Source of the DNA: Oscillospiraceae bacterium | GTDB taxonomy: Bacteria > Bacillota > Clostridia > Oscillospirales > Acutalibacteraceae | Assembly (NCBI GenBank): GCA_028697255.1 | Contig: JAQVFM010000005.1 | Location: forward strand, 1-56,572 | Direction of reading: 5' to 3' | DNA: 56,572 bases | Shown: in pieces, positions 8,912-16,986 of the stretch | Numbering within the stretch: the first letter of the stretch is position 1 | How the letters are laid out: each line of letters starts with the position of its first letter | Position numbers and translations under genes: made by a program | Notes under the pieces: generated by a model | What the model saw: only the letters and a program-made list of their open reading frames with translations | What the model was told of the DNA's origin: nothing | Databases searched by the model: none

Positions 8912-8988
8912 TGGTGGGCGCAAAGGAACTCGAATCCCTGACCTCTTGCGTGTGAAGCAAGCGCTCTAACCAGCTGAGCTATGCGCCC
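8912..8988 (-). tRNA. tRNA-Val (CAC)
   Basis: A full cloverleaf reads on the minus strand. The acceptor arm GGGCGCA pairs with TGCGCCC, the discriminator is A and CCA is encoded. The anticodon stem-loop CTTGC-TTCACAC-GCAAG gives anticodon CAC, which reads GUG. It is the last of three adjacent minus-strand tRNA genes. Confidence 0.93.
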
Positions 8989-8992
8989 GTTT

Positions 8993-9067
8993 TGGTGACC
9001 CGAACGGGAATCGAACCCGTGTTACCGCCGTGAAAGGGCGGTGTCTTAACCGCTTGACCATCGGGCC
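8993..9067 (-). tRNA. tRNA-Glu (TTC)
   Basis: The minus-strand cloverleaf has acceptor arm GGCCCGA/TCGGGTC with one wobble pair, an encoded CCA and the anticodon loop CTTTCAC, giving TTC. The sequence closely fits Firmicutes tRNA-Glu. It is the middle gene of the trio. Confidence 0.93.
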
Positions 9068-9094
9068 GCGAATGCGCCCCCTGTTGGAGGCACT

Positions 9095-9171
9095 TGGTAG
9101 CGGTAGTCGGATTTGAACCAACGACACTGCGGGTATGAACCGCATGCTCTAGCCAACTGAGCTATACCGCC
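9095..9171 (-). tRNA. Elongator tRNA-Met (CAT)
   Basis: The minus-strand cloverleaf has acceptor arm GGCGGTA/TACCGCT with an encoded CCA, and anticodon loop TTCATAC, giving CAT. The first base pair is not the unpaired form of initiator tRNA, and the body resembles the elongator Met tRNA of Bacillus. It is the first gene of the minus-strand trio. Confidence 0.9.
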
Positions 9172-9320
9172 ACATCAATGGCTGAAACGCAGTTCATTAT
9201 ATAGTAACATTTCATTTTTGTCAATACATAAAACCTGTATTTCCGCTTTGTTTTGAGCTTTTGTTTAATTCTGTACAAAACATTAGGAATAGAATGTCTT
9301 AAAAAAATTAAAAATAATAC

Positions 9321-9349
9321 TTGCAATCAATTAAAAAGCATATTATAAT
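9321..9349 (+). promoter_or_regulatory. Promoter of the rubrerythrin gene
   Basis: TTGCAA (9321-9326) and TATAAT (9344-9349) are 17 bases apart, 45 bases upstream of the rubrerythrin ATG. Confidence 0.8.
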
Positions 9350-9362
9350 TGTAATAATTACA
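9343..9362 (+). promoter_or_regulatory. Candidate PerR/Fur-like operator over the -10 box
   Basis: TTATAATTGTAATAA (9343-9357) matches 12 of the 14 defined positions of the Bacillus Per box TTATAATnATTATAA. The overlapping palindrome TGTAAT-A-ATTACA (9350-9362) is a symmetric variant of the same core. Both overlap or abut the -10 element, where a repressor would block RNA polymerase. Peroxide control of rubrerythrin by PerR is known in clostridia; its use here is inferred. Confidence 0.5.
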
Positions 9363-9393
9363 AAAATGAAAATAATACGGAGGTGCCTTGTTA

Positions 9394-9933
9394 ATGAAAA
9401 TTAAGGGAACAAAAACTGAGAAAAATTTAATGGATGCGTTTGCCGGCGAAAGCATGGCTCGCAACAAGTATACCTATTATGCATCTAAGGCAAAAAAGCA
9501 AGGGTATGAACAGATTGCGGCGCTGTTTTTAGAAACGGCAGAAAATGAAAAGGAGCATGCCAAGCTGTGGTTTAAATATCTGCATGACGGCGCAATACCT
9601 GATACAAGCACAAACCTTGATGATGCCGCTGCCGGTGAGAATTATGAGTGGACTGATATGTATGCAAATTATGCCCGCATTGCCCGAGAAGAGGGATTCG
9701 AGGAAATAGCGCGGCAATTTGAACTGGTTGGAGAGGTTGAAAGGCATCACGAAGAGCGATATCGCAAATTGATCTCCAATATTGAAAATGACGAGGTTTT
9801 CAAAAAGGGCGATATAGTAGTATGGAAATGCCGTAATTGCGGTCATATTCATGAAGGGAATGAAGCTCCAAAGGTTTGCCCCACATGTAAACATCCTCAA
9901 TCCTATTTCGAAATTTCATCTAAAAATTACTAA
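9394..9933 (+). CDS. rbr: Rubrerythrin
   Basis: A non-haem iron protein of anaerobes that reduces hydrogen peroxide using electrons from rubredoxin-type partners. The 179 residues hold a ferritin-like four-helix diiron domain, with ligands in AGES (Glu19), ENEKEH near 50 and GEVERHHEE near 115-123. A C-terminal rubredoxin-like domain has Cys146/Cys149 and Cys162/Cys165 for one iron. A TTG at 9388 lies only 4 bases after the GGAGG site, so the ATG at 9394, 10 bases after it, is preferred. The gene stands alone with its own promoter, candidate peroxide operator and terminator. Confidence 0.95.
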   Translation: MKIKGTKTEKNLMDAFAGESMARNKYTYYASKAKKQGYEQIAALFLETAENEKEHAKLWFKYLHDGAIPDTSTNLDDAAAGENYEWTDMYANYARIAREEGFEEIARQFELVGEVERHHEERYRKLISNIENDEVFKKGDIVVWKCRNCGHIHEGNEAPKVCPTCKHPQSYFEISSKNY

Positions 9934-9947
9934 AAAGAATTACAATA

Positions 9948-9987
9948 CAAGGAATGGTTCAATCAAAGAGCCGTTCCTTGTTTTTTT
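9948..9987 (+). terminator. Intrinsic terminator after rubrerythrin
   Basis: CAAGGAATGG (9948-9957) pairs with CCGTTCCTTG (9971-9980) apart from one mismatch, followed by seven T residues. Confidence 0.85.
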
Positions 9988-9988
9988 G

Positions 9989-10017
9989 TTGACATTTATT
10001 ATTGTTCGTGTTAAAAT
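9989..10017 (+). promoter_or_regulatory. Promoter of rplU-prp-rpmA
   Basis: Perfect TTGACA (9989-9994), a 17-base spacer and TAAAAT (10012-10017), directly ahead of the L21 leader. Confidence 0.85.
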
Positions 10018-10019
10018 AT

Positions 10020-10100
10020 CGCTTGCCGCATGTTTCGGGCAAAAAAGCGGGCAATTTGCTCCGCCCGTGGCAGCGAGTCTTAAAAAAAGCAGGTGCTTAA
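10020..10100 (+). ncRNA. Ribosomal protein L21 leader
   Basis: The transcribed leader of rplU contains GCTTGCCGC, a GGGCAA...GCGGGC pairing region, GCCCGTGGCAGCGAGTC and a purine-rich tail. This matches the conserved L21 leader of Firmicutes as remembered. It is thought to let L21 or the ribosome control the operon. Exact boundaries are approximate. Confidence 0.7.
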
Positions 10101-10105
10101 AAACC

Positions 10106-10462
10106 ATGTATGCTATTATTGAAACTGGCGGAAAGCAGTACAAAGTGCAAAGCGGTGATGTATTGCACATTGAAAAGCTTGACGCCGCCGAGGAATCCAT
10201 AGTTACCTTTGACAAAGTAATTGCGTTGCACAACGGCAAGTCTTTAAAACTCGGCAAACCTTATGTAAAGGGTGCCAGTGTAGAAGCGCGTGTGCTGAAA
10301 AACGGAAAAGGGAAAAAAATTACGGTTTTCACTTACAGGCCCAAAAAGGGCAGCAAACGCAAGATGGGACACCGTCAGCCCTTTACCAGAGTCCAAATTG
10401 AAACAATCCATGCCAGTGCACCAAAGGCGAAACCACAAGATAAATCCGATGACGAAAGTTAG
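10106..10462 (+). CDS. rplU: 50S ribosomal protein L21
   Basis: L21 binds 23S rRNA in the large subunit. MYAIIETGGKQYKV at the N-terminus and the basic TYRPKKGSKRKMGHRQPFT block near residues 73-91 are family hallmarks. At 118 residues it is slightly longer than usual because of an acidic, lysine-rich tail (residues 105-118). An upstream in-frame extension exists but runs through the promoter and leader, so the ATG at 10106 is chosen. It is first in the classic rplU-prp-rpmA operon, and its end overlaps prp by 14 bases. Confidence 0.96.
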   Translation: MYAIIETGGKQYKVQSGDVLHIEKLDAAEESIVTFDKVIALHNGKSLKLGKPYVKGASVEARVLKNGKGKKITVFTYRPKKGSKRKMGHRQPFTRVQIETIHASAPKAKPQDKSDDES

Positions 10463-10781
10463 GTTTTTTAAAAACAATAACGTTTTAACAGGATTTGAGA
10501 TTAAAGGTCACGCGGGGGCAGGCTGTGCCGGGAATGATATCGTTTGTGCGGCCATATCGTCGGCGGCACAGATGACTGCGAACACTATTACTGAGATTAT
10601 CGGCGTTCCGGCTCAGGTAAAGCAGCAAGAAGGTCTGCTTTTAGTCAGTCTTTCAGCTGAAAATGCAAAAAAATGCCGACATGTTATCGAAGGTCTTAAA
10701 CTGCACCTTACCGAGCTGCAGCGTCAATATCCGCACAACATCACGATTATCGACGGAGGTGTATTAAATGCTAAATATTGA
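10449..10781 (+). CDS. prp: Ribosomal-processing cysteine protease Prp
   Basis: Prp removes the N-terminal extension of L27 in Firmicutes, a cleavage needed for working ribosomes. The 110 residues contain GHAGAG and NDIVCAA, which supply the catalytic His and Cys. The substrate is encoded next door: the L27 N-terminus has the cleavage motif IQLFA followed by QKKG. The start overlaps the end of rplU by 14 bases, and its own end overlaps rpmA by 14 bases. The three genes are probably translationally coupled. An upstream in-frame start was rejected because it lies deep within rplU. Confidence 0.93.
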   Translation: MTKVRFFKNNNVLTGFEIKGHAGAGCAGNDIVCAAISSAAQMTANTITEIIGVPAQVKQQEGLLLVSLSAENAKKCRHVIEGLKLHLTELQRQYPHNITIIDGGVLNAKY

Positions 10782-11052
10782 TATTCAACTTTTTGCCCAA
10801 AAAAAGGGTGTTGGTTCATCAAAAAACGGCCGCGATTCTGAATCCAAGCGATTGGGTGTCAAGAGGGGTGACGGGCAGTTTGTTCTTGCCGGCAATATTT
10901 TAGTGCGTCAGCGCGGCACACATATTCATCCTGGCTCGGGCGTTGGCAAGGGTAAGGATGACACTTTGTTTGCTCTTGTAGACGGTAAAGTAAGCTTTGA
11001 ACGAATGAGCAAGAACCGTAAGCGTGTCTGTGTTTATGCAATGGAGCAATAA
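10768..11052 (+). CDS. rpmA: 50S ribosomal protein L27 (precursor with Prp site)
   Basis: L27 sits near the peptidyl-transferase centre, with its N-terminal arm reaching the tRNA ends. The body ([17 protein letters not shown] and IRQRGT-like IHPG segments) is typical. The first nine residues, MLNIDIQLF, are the extension found in Firmicutes and are expected to be cut before AQKKG by Prp. GGAGG precedes the ATG inside the end of prp. A strong terminator follows at 11067-11097. Confidence 0.95.
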   Translation: MLNIDIQLFAQKKGVGSSKNGRDSESKRLGVKRGDGQFVLAGNILVRQRGTHIHPGSGVGKGKDDTLFALVDGKVSFERMSKNRKRVCVYAMEQ

Positions 11053-11066
11053 CACCTGCAATTTTT

Positions 11067-11097
11067 AATCCCTGCCGTTTTCCGGCGGGGATTTTTT
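11067..11097 (+). terminator. Intrinsic terminator after rpmA
   Basis: AATCCCTGCCG and CGGCGGGGATT form an 11-base stem with one wobble pair, then TTTTTT. Confidence 0.88.
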
Positions 11098-11174
11098 CGA
11101 TGTATATTAAACAGTCGGTATTAATTTTATGTAATAACAGACGGTTATGTATATAATATGATATAATAATATCG

Positions 11175-11220
11175 GCATTTGCGGGCGAACCGTGTTCGCC
11201 CGTGCATTTCGCAATCGGCT
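11175..11220. repeat. Dispersed intergenic element, short form
   Basis: The core TTTGCGGGCGAACCGTGTTC, then GCCCGTGCATTTCGCAATCGG, matches the 3' half of the element at 3112-3226 and the piece at 19313-19356. The GGGCGAAC and GTTCGCCC arms form a hairpin. It lies just upstream of obgE. Confidence 0.65.
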
Positions 11221-11248
11221 ATACGATAGTAATATAAAGGAGCAGATT

Positions 11249-12523
11249 ATGTTTATTGATACCGCAACCATATATATTCGCGCTGGAAACGGTGGTGACG
11301 GTGCGGTCAGCTTTCACCGTGAAAAATATGTTGCGGCGGGCGGTCCCGACGGAGGTGACGGCGGGCGCGGCGGAAATGTAGTATTTGTGCCCGATGATGG
11401 GCTTAATACGCTTGCAGATTTTCGCTATCGCCGCAAGTTTTTAGCTGAGAACGGCCAACCGGGTAGTGGTAAGCGTTGCTCCGGCAAATCAGGGGCTGAT
11501 TTGACAATACGCGTGCCGCGAGGAACACTAATATACGACAACAAAAGCGGGAGACTCATGGCAGACTTATCGGGGGATGTGCCCTTCATTGCCGCCAGAG
11601 GCGGTCGGGGAGGATGGGGCAACAGCCATTTCGCCACACCTACAAGGCAGGTACCGCGCTTTGCAAAGCCGGGCAATTTAGGCGAGGAGTATGAAATCAG
11701 GCTCGAGCTTAAGCTGCTTGCGGATGTAGGGCTTGTTGGCTTTCCGAACGTGGGAAAGTCTTCGCTGCTTTCGGTTGTCAGCGAGGCAAAACCAGAAATC
11801 GCAAACTATCATTTTACTACGCTTACACCGGTATTAGGCGTTGTTAGGGTTGCAGAGGGAGCGTCCTTTGTCATGGCGGATATACCGGGCATTATTGAGG
11901 GGGCCGGCAAAGGCGTAGGTTTGGGGCACGACTTTTTGCGTCATATTGAACGTTGCCGTCTGCTGGTGCATGTGGTGGACGTGTCGGGAAGCGAGGGGCG
12001 CAATCCTCTTGAGGATGTTGAGGTTATAAACAAAGAGCTAAAAGAATTTAATACTGAACTTGCATCACGCCCTATGATAATTGCCGGCAACAAATGTGAT
12101 TTGACCGACGAACAAACAGCCGAAAGTTTTGCGCGCGAAATGCGAGCTAAAGGATATGAATATTTTCCGTTAATAGCTCCGATATCCCATGGTACCGACA
12201 CTTTGATTAAGCGTTGTGCTGCATTGCTGTCAGAACTGCCACCGGTACGGGTATATGAACCTGAACCCGATACTGTGGCCGAGTCCGGTAAATTGCGTGA
12301 CGAAAGTATATCGATCAGCAGACGAGATGATGGAGCATATGTTGTTGAGGGCGAGTGGCTTAAACATTTTATGCGCGGCATAAATATAAATGAAGACGAA
12401 AGCCTTATGTATCTTCATCGGGTGCTGCAATCAAAAGGTGTTATAGACACCCTTCGCAAAGCCGGTGTAACCGACGGGAATACTGTTAGTATTTATGGTT
12501 TTGAGTTCGATTTTGTAGACTAA
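11249..12523 (+). CDS. obgE: GTPase ObgE/CgtA
   Basis: Essential GTPase acting in late 50S subunit assembly and stress control. The 424 residues show the glycine-rich Obg domain (about 1-155, with many GGDGGxGG turns), the G domain (P-loop GFPNVGKSS near 165-173, DIPG and NKCD) and a C-terminal OCT domain (about 345-424). The ATG at 11249 follows AAAGGAGCAG. An upstream in-frame extension covers a dispersed repeat and is rejected. Obg next to rpmA is a conserved arrangement, although a terminator separates them here. Confidence 0.95.
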   Translation: MFIDTATIYIRAGNGGDGAVSFHREKYVAAGGPDGGDGGRGGNVVFVPDDGLNTLADFRYRRKFLAENGQPGSGKRCSGKSGADLTIRVPRGTLIYDNKSGRLMADLSGDVPFIAARGGRGGWGNSHFATPTRQVPRFAKPGNLGEEYEIRLELKLLADVGLVGFPNVGKSSLLSVVSEAKPEIANYHFTTLTPVLGVVRVAEGASFVMADIPGIIEGAGKGVGLGHDFLRHIERCRLLVHVVDVSGSEGRNPLEDVEVINKELKEFNTELASRPMIIAGNKCDLTDEQTAESFAREMRAKGYEYFPLIAPISHGTDTLIKRCAALLSELPPVRVYEPEPDTVAESGKLRDESISISRRDDGAYVVEGEWLKHFMRGININEDESLMYLHRVLQSKGVIDTLRKAGVTDGNTVSIYGFEFDFVD

Positions 12524-12541
12524 TTTGAAGGGAAAGATAAT

Positions 12542-12940
12542 ATGGCGCGATTAGCTCCGCGTGATGTGGACGTGCGCACGCTCAGTCCGTTGACACTTGC
12601 GTTTGTGGGCGACGGCGTGTATGAATTAATGGTGCGCGAAACGCTTGCATGCATGGCCAACCGGCCCAACGGTGATCTGCACAAACTTTCGGTTTCAATG
12701 GTACGGGCTGAAGCTCAGTCTGCCGCCGTTGATAAATTAATGCCGATACTTGATGACGAGGAGGCAGCCATTTATCGACGCGGGCGTAACGCCCACACAC
12801 AGCGTGCAGGCAGTGATTACCACCGCGCTACAGGTCTCGAGGCACTGTTCGGATTTCTATATTTGACCGGCAATATTGAACGTCTGCGCGTGTTATTTTA
12901 TACTATAAACGGGGATAATAAACCCGAAAACCCCGAATAA
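12542..12940 (+). CDS. mrnC: Mini-ribonuclease III
   Basis: MrnC is a dimeric RNase III-type catalytic domain without a dsRNA-binding domain. In Bacillus it matures 23S rRNA ends. The 132 residues carry the catalytic acids in FVGDGVYE (Asp24, Glu28) and GLEALFGFLYL (Glu100). The usual neighbour in Firmicutes is cysS, not present here. The gene is 18 bases after obgE and probably co-transcribed with it and with the following membrane-protein gene. Confidence 0.9.
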   Translation: MARLAPRDVDVRTLSPLTLAFVGDGVYELMVRETLACMANRPNGDLHKLSVSMVRAEAQSAAVDKLMPILDDEEAAIYRRGRNAHTQRAGSDYHRATGLEALFGFLYLTGNIERLRVLFYTINGDNKPENPE

Positions 12941-12977
12941 ACGGCACAACCACTCGGGGCTGGAGGGGATGCATCGT

Positions 12978-13847
12978 ATGAAACAATTAAACACCAGGTT
13001 AGGCCGTATTATTGTTGACGGGATGTTTTATGTAGTCGGCAGTGCGCTTTATGCACTTGCAGTGGATGTTTTTATCGCGCCCAATAAAATATCGCCCGGC
13101 GGTCTTACCGGTGTGGCCACATTGATTAACCATATAACGCCGGTTCCTATTGGAATTGCAATGATTATAATGAATGTCCCCCTAATGTTTGCATCTTTAA
13201 GGCGACTCGGAATTGACTATACGGTGCGCACTGCAATTGCCACAATTATTACATCGGTGATGATTGATGCTTTTGAGGCTTTTGTGCCGACATTTAAGGG
13301 AGATATAATTCTAACAGCTATATTTGGAGGAGTGCTTTCGGGAATCGGTCTCGGCCTTATATATATGCGCGGCGGTACGACCGGCGGCAGTGAGCTGATT
13401 GCGCGCCTTATGGGACGAAAAATGCCCCACATACCGGTCGGGCGCCTGATTCTTACAGTAGATGCGATTGTTGTTGCAAGCGCTGCTGCCGTTTATCGCA
13501 ATTTCGAAAGTGCAATGTATGCAATAATATTGATATTTGTTACAACCGTGTTGATGGATACTCTCATATACGGTCGCAATAAGGGTAAAATGCTCTTGAT
13601 TGTAACCGATAAAGTGCGCGAGGTGGTAGACGATATTCTTAAAACCATGCAACGGGGAGCTACGATTTTAAAAGCAGCAGGGGGATATACAGGCTCTGAT
13701 AAAGAGGTATTGCTGTGCGCCGTCCGGCCGTCCGAAGTATATGTGTTGCGCACGCTGGTTTATGATCGTGACCCCGGTGCATTTATTGTCGTGCTGTCAA
13801 CCGATGAGGTGCTCGGAGAGGGATTTCGTCCATTTAATAAAATTTAA
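12978..13847 (+). CDS. YitT family membrane protein (DUF161/DUF2179)
   Basis: A 289-residue integral membrane protein of the YitT family, whose substrate or function is not established. About five to six hydrophobic helices fill residues 10-200, including the ISPGGLTGVATLI loop and RGGTTGGSELIAR, both typical of the family. The soluble C-terminal DUF2179 domain (about 205-285) includes RGATILKAAGGYTGSDKEVL. GGAGGGG ends just before the ATG at 12969, so the ATG at 12978, 10 bases further on, is a better start. It ends the obgE-mrnC transcript before a strong bidirectional terminator. Confidence 0.88.
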   Translation: MKQLNTRLGRIIVDGMFYVVGSALYALAVDVFIAPNKISPGGLTGVATLINHITPVPIGIAMIIMNVPLMFASLRRLGIDYTVRTAIATIITSVMIDAFEAFVPTFKGDIILTAIFGGVLSGIGLGLIYMRGGTTGGSELIARLMGRKMPHIPVGRLILTVDAIVVASAAAVYRNFESAMYAIILIFVTTVLMDTLIYGRNKGKMLLIVTDKVREVVDDILKTMQRGATILKAAGGYTGSDKEVLLCAVRPSEVYVLRTLVYDRDPGAFIVVLSTDEVLGEGFRPFNKI

Positions 13848-13943
13848 CAGCCATTATCGTTCACAAACGATTTATTTTTTTACCGGATATCCGTATTATT
13901 GAAAAACGACAATTTTAGTGAAGAGTGAAGTGAATTAGTACAA

Positions 13944-13980
13944 ATCAAAAAGCCTGTCGAAAATCGACAGGCTTTTTGAT
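13944..13980. terminator. Bidirectional intrinsic terminator
   Basis: A perfect 17-base stem (ATCAAAAAGCCTGTCGA and its complement) around an AAA loop lies between the plus-strand YitT gene and the minus-strand tRNA-Arg. T-runs occur on both strands. Confidence 0.9.
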
Positions 13981-13981
13981 T

Positions 13982-14058
13982 TGGCGCGCCGTAAGGGATT
14001 CGAACCCCTGGCCTTGTGATTCGTAGTCACACACTCTATCCAGCTGAGCTAACGGCGC
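13982..14058 (-). tRNA. tRNA-Arg (ACG)
   Basis: The minus-strand cloverleaf has acceptor arm GCGCCGT/ACGGCGC, discriminator G and an encoded CCA. The anticodon loop CTACGAA gives ACG, read as ICG after deamination. It is convergent with the YitT gene. Confidence 0.93.
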
Positions 14059-14365
14059 AAATATTAATTAGTATTTTGAACAGCAGAATAAATTATATCA
14101 TACGATATATAAATGTCAAGGTTTAAGTTAAGTGTTTTTATATGTGAAATTTTACATTTTAATAATTATTTATATTTAATCTATTGACCGAACTTGCTTT
14201 ATGTGTTATATTAGATAATACCTCAAAAAGGGGTCATTTTTTTTGTACGCATTTTTTAATGCCAGCCCTGAGAGGGAGGCCGTGAGCGGCTGAGAATTAA
14301 TTTATTTATTTATAATTAATCAAGTGCCGCCACCACATTATTCCGGAAATGGGAGGTGCCGTCTT
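14059..14365 (+). other. AT-rich upstream region of the rpmG-secE-nusG operon
   Basis: No protein gene was found in this 307-base gap. It holds an AT-rich stretch, the promoter at 14184-14212, then a leader of about 150 bases with pairing blocks (GAGGCCGTGAGCGGC near 14276) and GGGAGGTG before rpmG. No known leader family was recognised. Confidence 0.5.
14184..14212 (+). promoter_or_regulatory. Promoter of rpmG-secE-nusG
   Basis: TTGACC (14184-14189), a 17-base spacer and TATATT (14207-14212). Confidence 0.75.
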
Positions 14366-14515
14366 ATGAGAGTCAAAATCACATTAGCATGCACAGAGTG
14401 CAAGCAGCGCAACTACAACACTATGAAAAACAAAAAGAACGACCCGGACAGGCTGGAAATGAGCAAGTATTGCCGGTTCTGTCGAAAGCACACTGTTCAC
14501 CGCGAAACTAAGTAA
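14366..14515 (+). CDS. rpmG: 50S ribosomal protein L33
   Basis: A small large-subunit protein. The 49 residues include two CxxC pairs (ACTECK and YCRFCR), so this is the zinc-binding form of L33. GGGAGGTG lies 10 bases upstream of the ATG at 14366. An upstream in-frame ATG at 14324 has no ribosome-binding site. The order rpmG-secE-nusG-rplK-rplA is typical of Firmicutes. Confidence 0.95.
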   Translation: MRVKITLACTECKQRNYNTMKNKKNDPDRLEMSKYCRFCRKHTVHRETK

Positions 14516-14568
14516 TAATTGCCTAATAGGATGTCTTTTATTTAAGGCAATGAGAGGAAGGGTTAAGA

Positions 14569-14823
14569 ATGGCTGACAAAAAAAAGGTCGCTTCGGGCAA
14601 GCCGGAAAAACCGGCACGCAAAAAGGAAGCCCGCGCCGTTCCAGCCATAAAAAAGTTTTTCCGCGAATTAAAGGGCGAACTTAAAAAAGTGATATGGCCG
14701 AACAGGCAAACCATTGTGCGCAACACTACCGCTACGCTGGTTATGTGTGCGGTTATCGGGCTTTTTGTCAGTTTATTTGATTTGGGGCTTTCTGCATTTA
14801 TTAAGCTGTTGCTATCGCTATAG
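14569..14823 (+). CDS. secE: Preprotein translocase subunit SecE
   Basis: SecE holds the SecY channel together in the membrane. The 84 residues have a basic N-terminal extension (about 1-25), the conserved amphipathic segment FFRELKGELKKVIWPNRQT (about 30-48) and one transmembrane helix (about 55-82). It precedes nusG, as in most bacteria. Confidence 0.95.
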   Translation: MADKKKVASGKPEKPARKKEARAVPAIKKFFRELKGELKKVIWPNRQTIVRNTTATLVMCAVIGLFVSLFDLGLSAFIKLLLSL

Positions 14824-14862
14824 CCCCTTGGCGGTATTTACAAGTCCGCAAGGAGGATGCAA

Positions 14863-15381
14863 ATGTCCGAAGAAGCAAAATGGTATGTTGTTCATACCTA
14901 TTCAGGCTATGAAAACAAGGTAGCCACCAATTTACAAACTATTGTCGAAAACCGTAAACTTCAGGATTGGATTCAAGAAATCCGCGTGCCGACTGAAACC
15001 GTTGTTGAAATTAAAGACAACAAAAAGCGTGAGGTTGAACGCAAGATTTTTCCCGGATATGTGCTGGTAAAGATGGTAATGACCGACGATTCATGGTATG
15101 TTGTGCGCAATACGCGCGGATGTACCGGGTTTGTCGGCCCCAATGGCAAACCGATCCCTTTAACCGAGGAGGAAATTGCAGCGCTTGGAGTCGAAAAGCG
15201 GAAGGTTGAAATCAATTATGTTGCAGGAGATACGGTGCGCATTGTCGACGGTCCGCTTGAGAACTTTACAGGCGTTGTCGATGAGGTTGATCTCGACAAA
15301 AACAAGGTTCGCATCACTATTTCCATGTTTGGCCGCGAAACTCCGGTCGAATTGGAGCTTGATCAGGCTGAACGTTTGTGA
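14863..15381 (+). CDS. nusG: Transcription termination/antitermination protein NusG
   Basis: NusG binds RNA polymerase and links it to Rho or the ribosome. The 172 residues open with KWYVVHTYSGYENKV, the NGN domain start. They continue through FPGYVLVKM and FVGP, and end in a KOW domain (VRIVDGPLENFTGVVDEVD, about 120-170). AGGAGG at 14851-14856 abuts the ATG at 14857, so the ATG at 14863 with a 6-base spacer is chosen. Confidence 0.96.
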   Translation: MSEEAKWYVVHTYSGYENKVATNLQTIVENRKLQDWIQEIRVPTETVVEIKDNKKREVERKIFPGYVLVKMVMTDDSWYVVRNTRGCTGFVGPNGKPIPLTEEEIAALGVEKRKVEINYVAGDTVRIVDGPLENFTGVVDEVDLDKNKVRITISMFGRETPVELELDQAERL

Positions 15382-15496
15382 CAGCTGTATGTTTTGTCAA
15401 ATGTCGCCGGCTTAAATTCCGGTGAAACCGGACGGTTGTCCGGCTGCGGAAGGAAAGGCATTTTGCCGTTCTCCGCAATTTTTGGAGGTGCAATAA

Positions 15497-15922
15497 ATGG
15501 CTCAAAAAATTATAGGTTATATTAAATTGCAGATACCGGCTGGCAAGGCTACACCCGCGCCACCTGTAGGCCCGGCACTCGGTCAGCACGGTGTCAATAT
15601 TATGGCATTCACAAAAGAGTTTAACGAGCGTACAAAAAATGACGCCGGACTTATAATTCCTGTCGTAATTACAGTTTATGCCGACCGCTCTTTTACCTTT
15701 GTTACAAAAACACCCCCGGCGGCAGTGCTAATTAAAAAGGCATGCGGGATTGAAAAAGCATCGGGTGAACCGAACAAGACAAAGGTTGCAAAAATCACAA
15801 AAGAGCAGGTTCGTAAAATCGCAGAAACAAAGATGCCTGACTTAAATGCGTCTGATGTTGAATCGGCAATGGCGATGGTGGCCGGAACAGCTCGCAGTAT
15901 GGGAGTCGAGGTTGTCGATTAA
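15497..15922 (+). CDS. rplK: 50S ribosomal protein L11
   Basis: L11 forms the GTPase-associated stalk base and is needed for RelA activation. The 141 residues match the family length, with [21 protein letters not shown] and the C-terminal [10 protein letters not shown]. The gene follows a 115-base gap after nusG that can form GC-rich stems (CCGG pairs near 15420-15445) but has no clear terminator. Confidence 0.97.
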   Translation: MAQKIIGYIKLQIPAGKATPAPPVGPALGQHGVNIMAFTKEFNERTKNDAGLIIPVVITVYADRSFTFVTKTPPAAVLIKKACGIEKASGEPNKTKVAKITKEQVRKIAETKMPDLNASDVESAMAMVAGTARSMGVEVVD

Positions 15923-15969
15923 ACCTGTTTGAATAATCCGCTCGCGGGCGGTACAGCAAATATACCGCT

Positions 15970-16040
15970 TATGACCCGGGTGGGAGGAAGCTGCCGTTTT
16001 AACTCGGCAACAAATATAAATTCCGATTTCACCACTCTAT
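15970..16040 (+). promoter_or_regulatory. Candidate ribosomal protein L1-binding mRNA leader
   Basis: Upstream of rplA lies GGGTGGGAGGAAGC, a TGCCG/CGGCA stem, and CACCAC about 55 bases later. The GTGGGAGG element with a distal CCAC partner resembles the L1 operator RNA of other bacteria, by which excess L1 represses the rplK-rplA message. Recognition is from memory of the motif only. Confidence 0.45.
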
Positions 16041-16056
16041 AGGGAGGAAAAATAAA

Positions 16057-16749
16057 ATGAAACACGGTAAAAAATATGTCGACAGCATAAAGCTTGTCGA
16101 TAGAAATACTCTTTATGATGTCAGAGATGCGCTTGATTTAGCAGTCAAAACCGGCAAGGCCAAGTTTGATGAAACCGTTGAGGTGCATGTGCGTCTTGGC
16201 GTTGATAGCCGTCATGCAGACCAGCAGGTTCGCGGCGCGGTCGTGCTTCCGCACGGTACGGGCAAATCAATCAAAGTGCTGGTGTTTGCAAAACCCGATA
16301 AGGCACAAGCCGCTATTGATGCCGGTGCCGATTATGTTGGTGCCGAGGAAATGGTAGCCAAGGTACAGGGCGGCTGGATGGATTTTGACGTAGTTATTGC
16401 AAGTCCGGATATGATGGGTATGGTAGGCAGGCTCGGTAAAATACTCGGCCCACGCGGTTTGATGCCCAGCCCTAAAGCCGGCACGGTTACACCCGATGTT
16501 GCAAAAGCTGTTGAAGAAGCCAAAGCCGGTAAAATTGAGTACAGGCTTGATAAAACAAATATCATTCACTGCCCCATCGGAAAAGTGTCTTTTGGGGCGG
16601 ATAAATTAAAGGACAACTTTGACACTCTGCTTGGTGCGATTATTCGTGCAAAACCATCTGCCGCAAAAGGGCAGTATATACGCTCGTGTGCGGTCGCCAC
16701 GACAATGGGTCCCGGTATCAAAATCAATCCGGCCAAAATCGAAGCATAG
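16057..16749 (+). CDS. rplA: 50S ribosomal protein L1
   Basis: L1 forms the mobile L1 stalk that moves E-site tRNA, and often represses its own message. The 230 residues match the family, with [31 protein letters not shown] and the C-terminal [23 protein letters not shown] precedes the ATG. A candidate L1-binding leader is upstream, and the L10 leader follows. Confidence 0.97.
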   Translation: MKHGKKYVDSIKLVDRNTLYDVRDALDLAVKTGKAKFDETVEVHVRLGVDSRHADQQVRGAVVLPHGTGKSIKVLVFAKPDKAQAAIDAGADYVGAEEMVAKVQGGWMDFDVVIASPDMMGMVGRLGKILGPRGLMPSPKAGTVTPDVAKAVEEAKAGKIEYRLDKTNIIHCPIGKVSFGADKLKDNFDTLLGAIIRAKPSAAKGQYIRSCAVATTMGPGIKINPAKIEA

Positions 16750-16789
16750 CACTTGACAAATATTTTATTTTGTGATATCGTTTTAACAC

Positions 16790-16945
16790 TGTTTTCCACA
16801 GACAGCAGGTTAAAGCCTGTAAGGGCTTTTCTAATGGCTGTTGCCGCCTGCCGAGGATAATGGTTTTAACTAAAAGTTTTTCTGCAAAAAGCAGGATAGC
16901 GTTTGTTATTGCCTCCTCTCTGTGCAAACAGAGGGGATTTTTTTA
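16790..16945 (+). ncRNA. Ribosomal protein L10 leader with attenuator
   Basis: This long leader contains the conserved L10 pairing blocks (GACAGCAGG, AAAGCCTGTAAGGGCTTT, AATGGCTGTTGCCGCCTGCCGAGGA-type sequence). It ends in a terminator hairpin, CCTCTCTGT (16915-16923) with ACAGAGGGG (16928-16936), followed by T residues to 16944. L10 or L10(L12)4 binding is known to control rplJL through such leaders. Confidence 0.85.
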
Positions 16946-16986
16946 GTGTGAAACAGTTACTTTAATACTACAGGAGGTGAAATGAT

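Noticed and set aside
9095-9171. Initiator tRNA-fMet
   Set aside because: The first acceptor pair is matched and the anticodon stem lacks the three G:C pairs of initiators.
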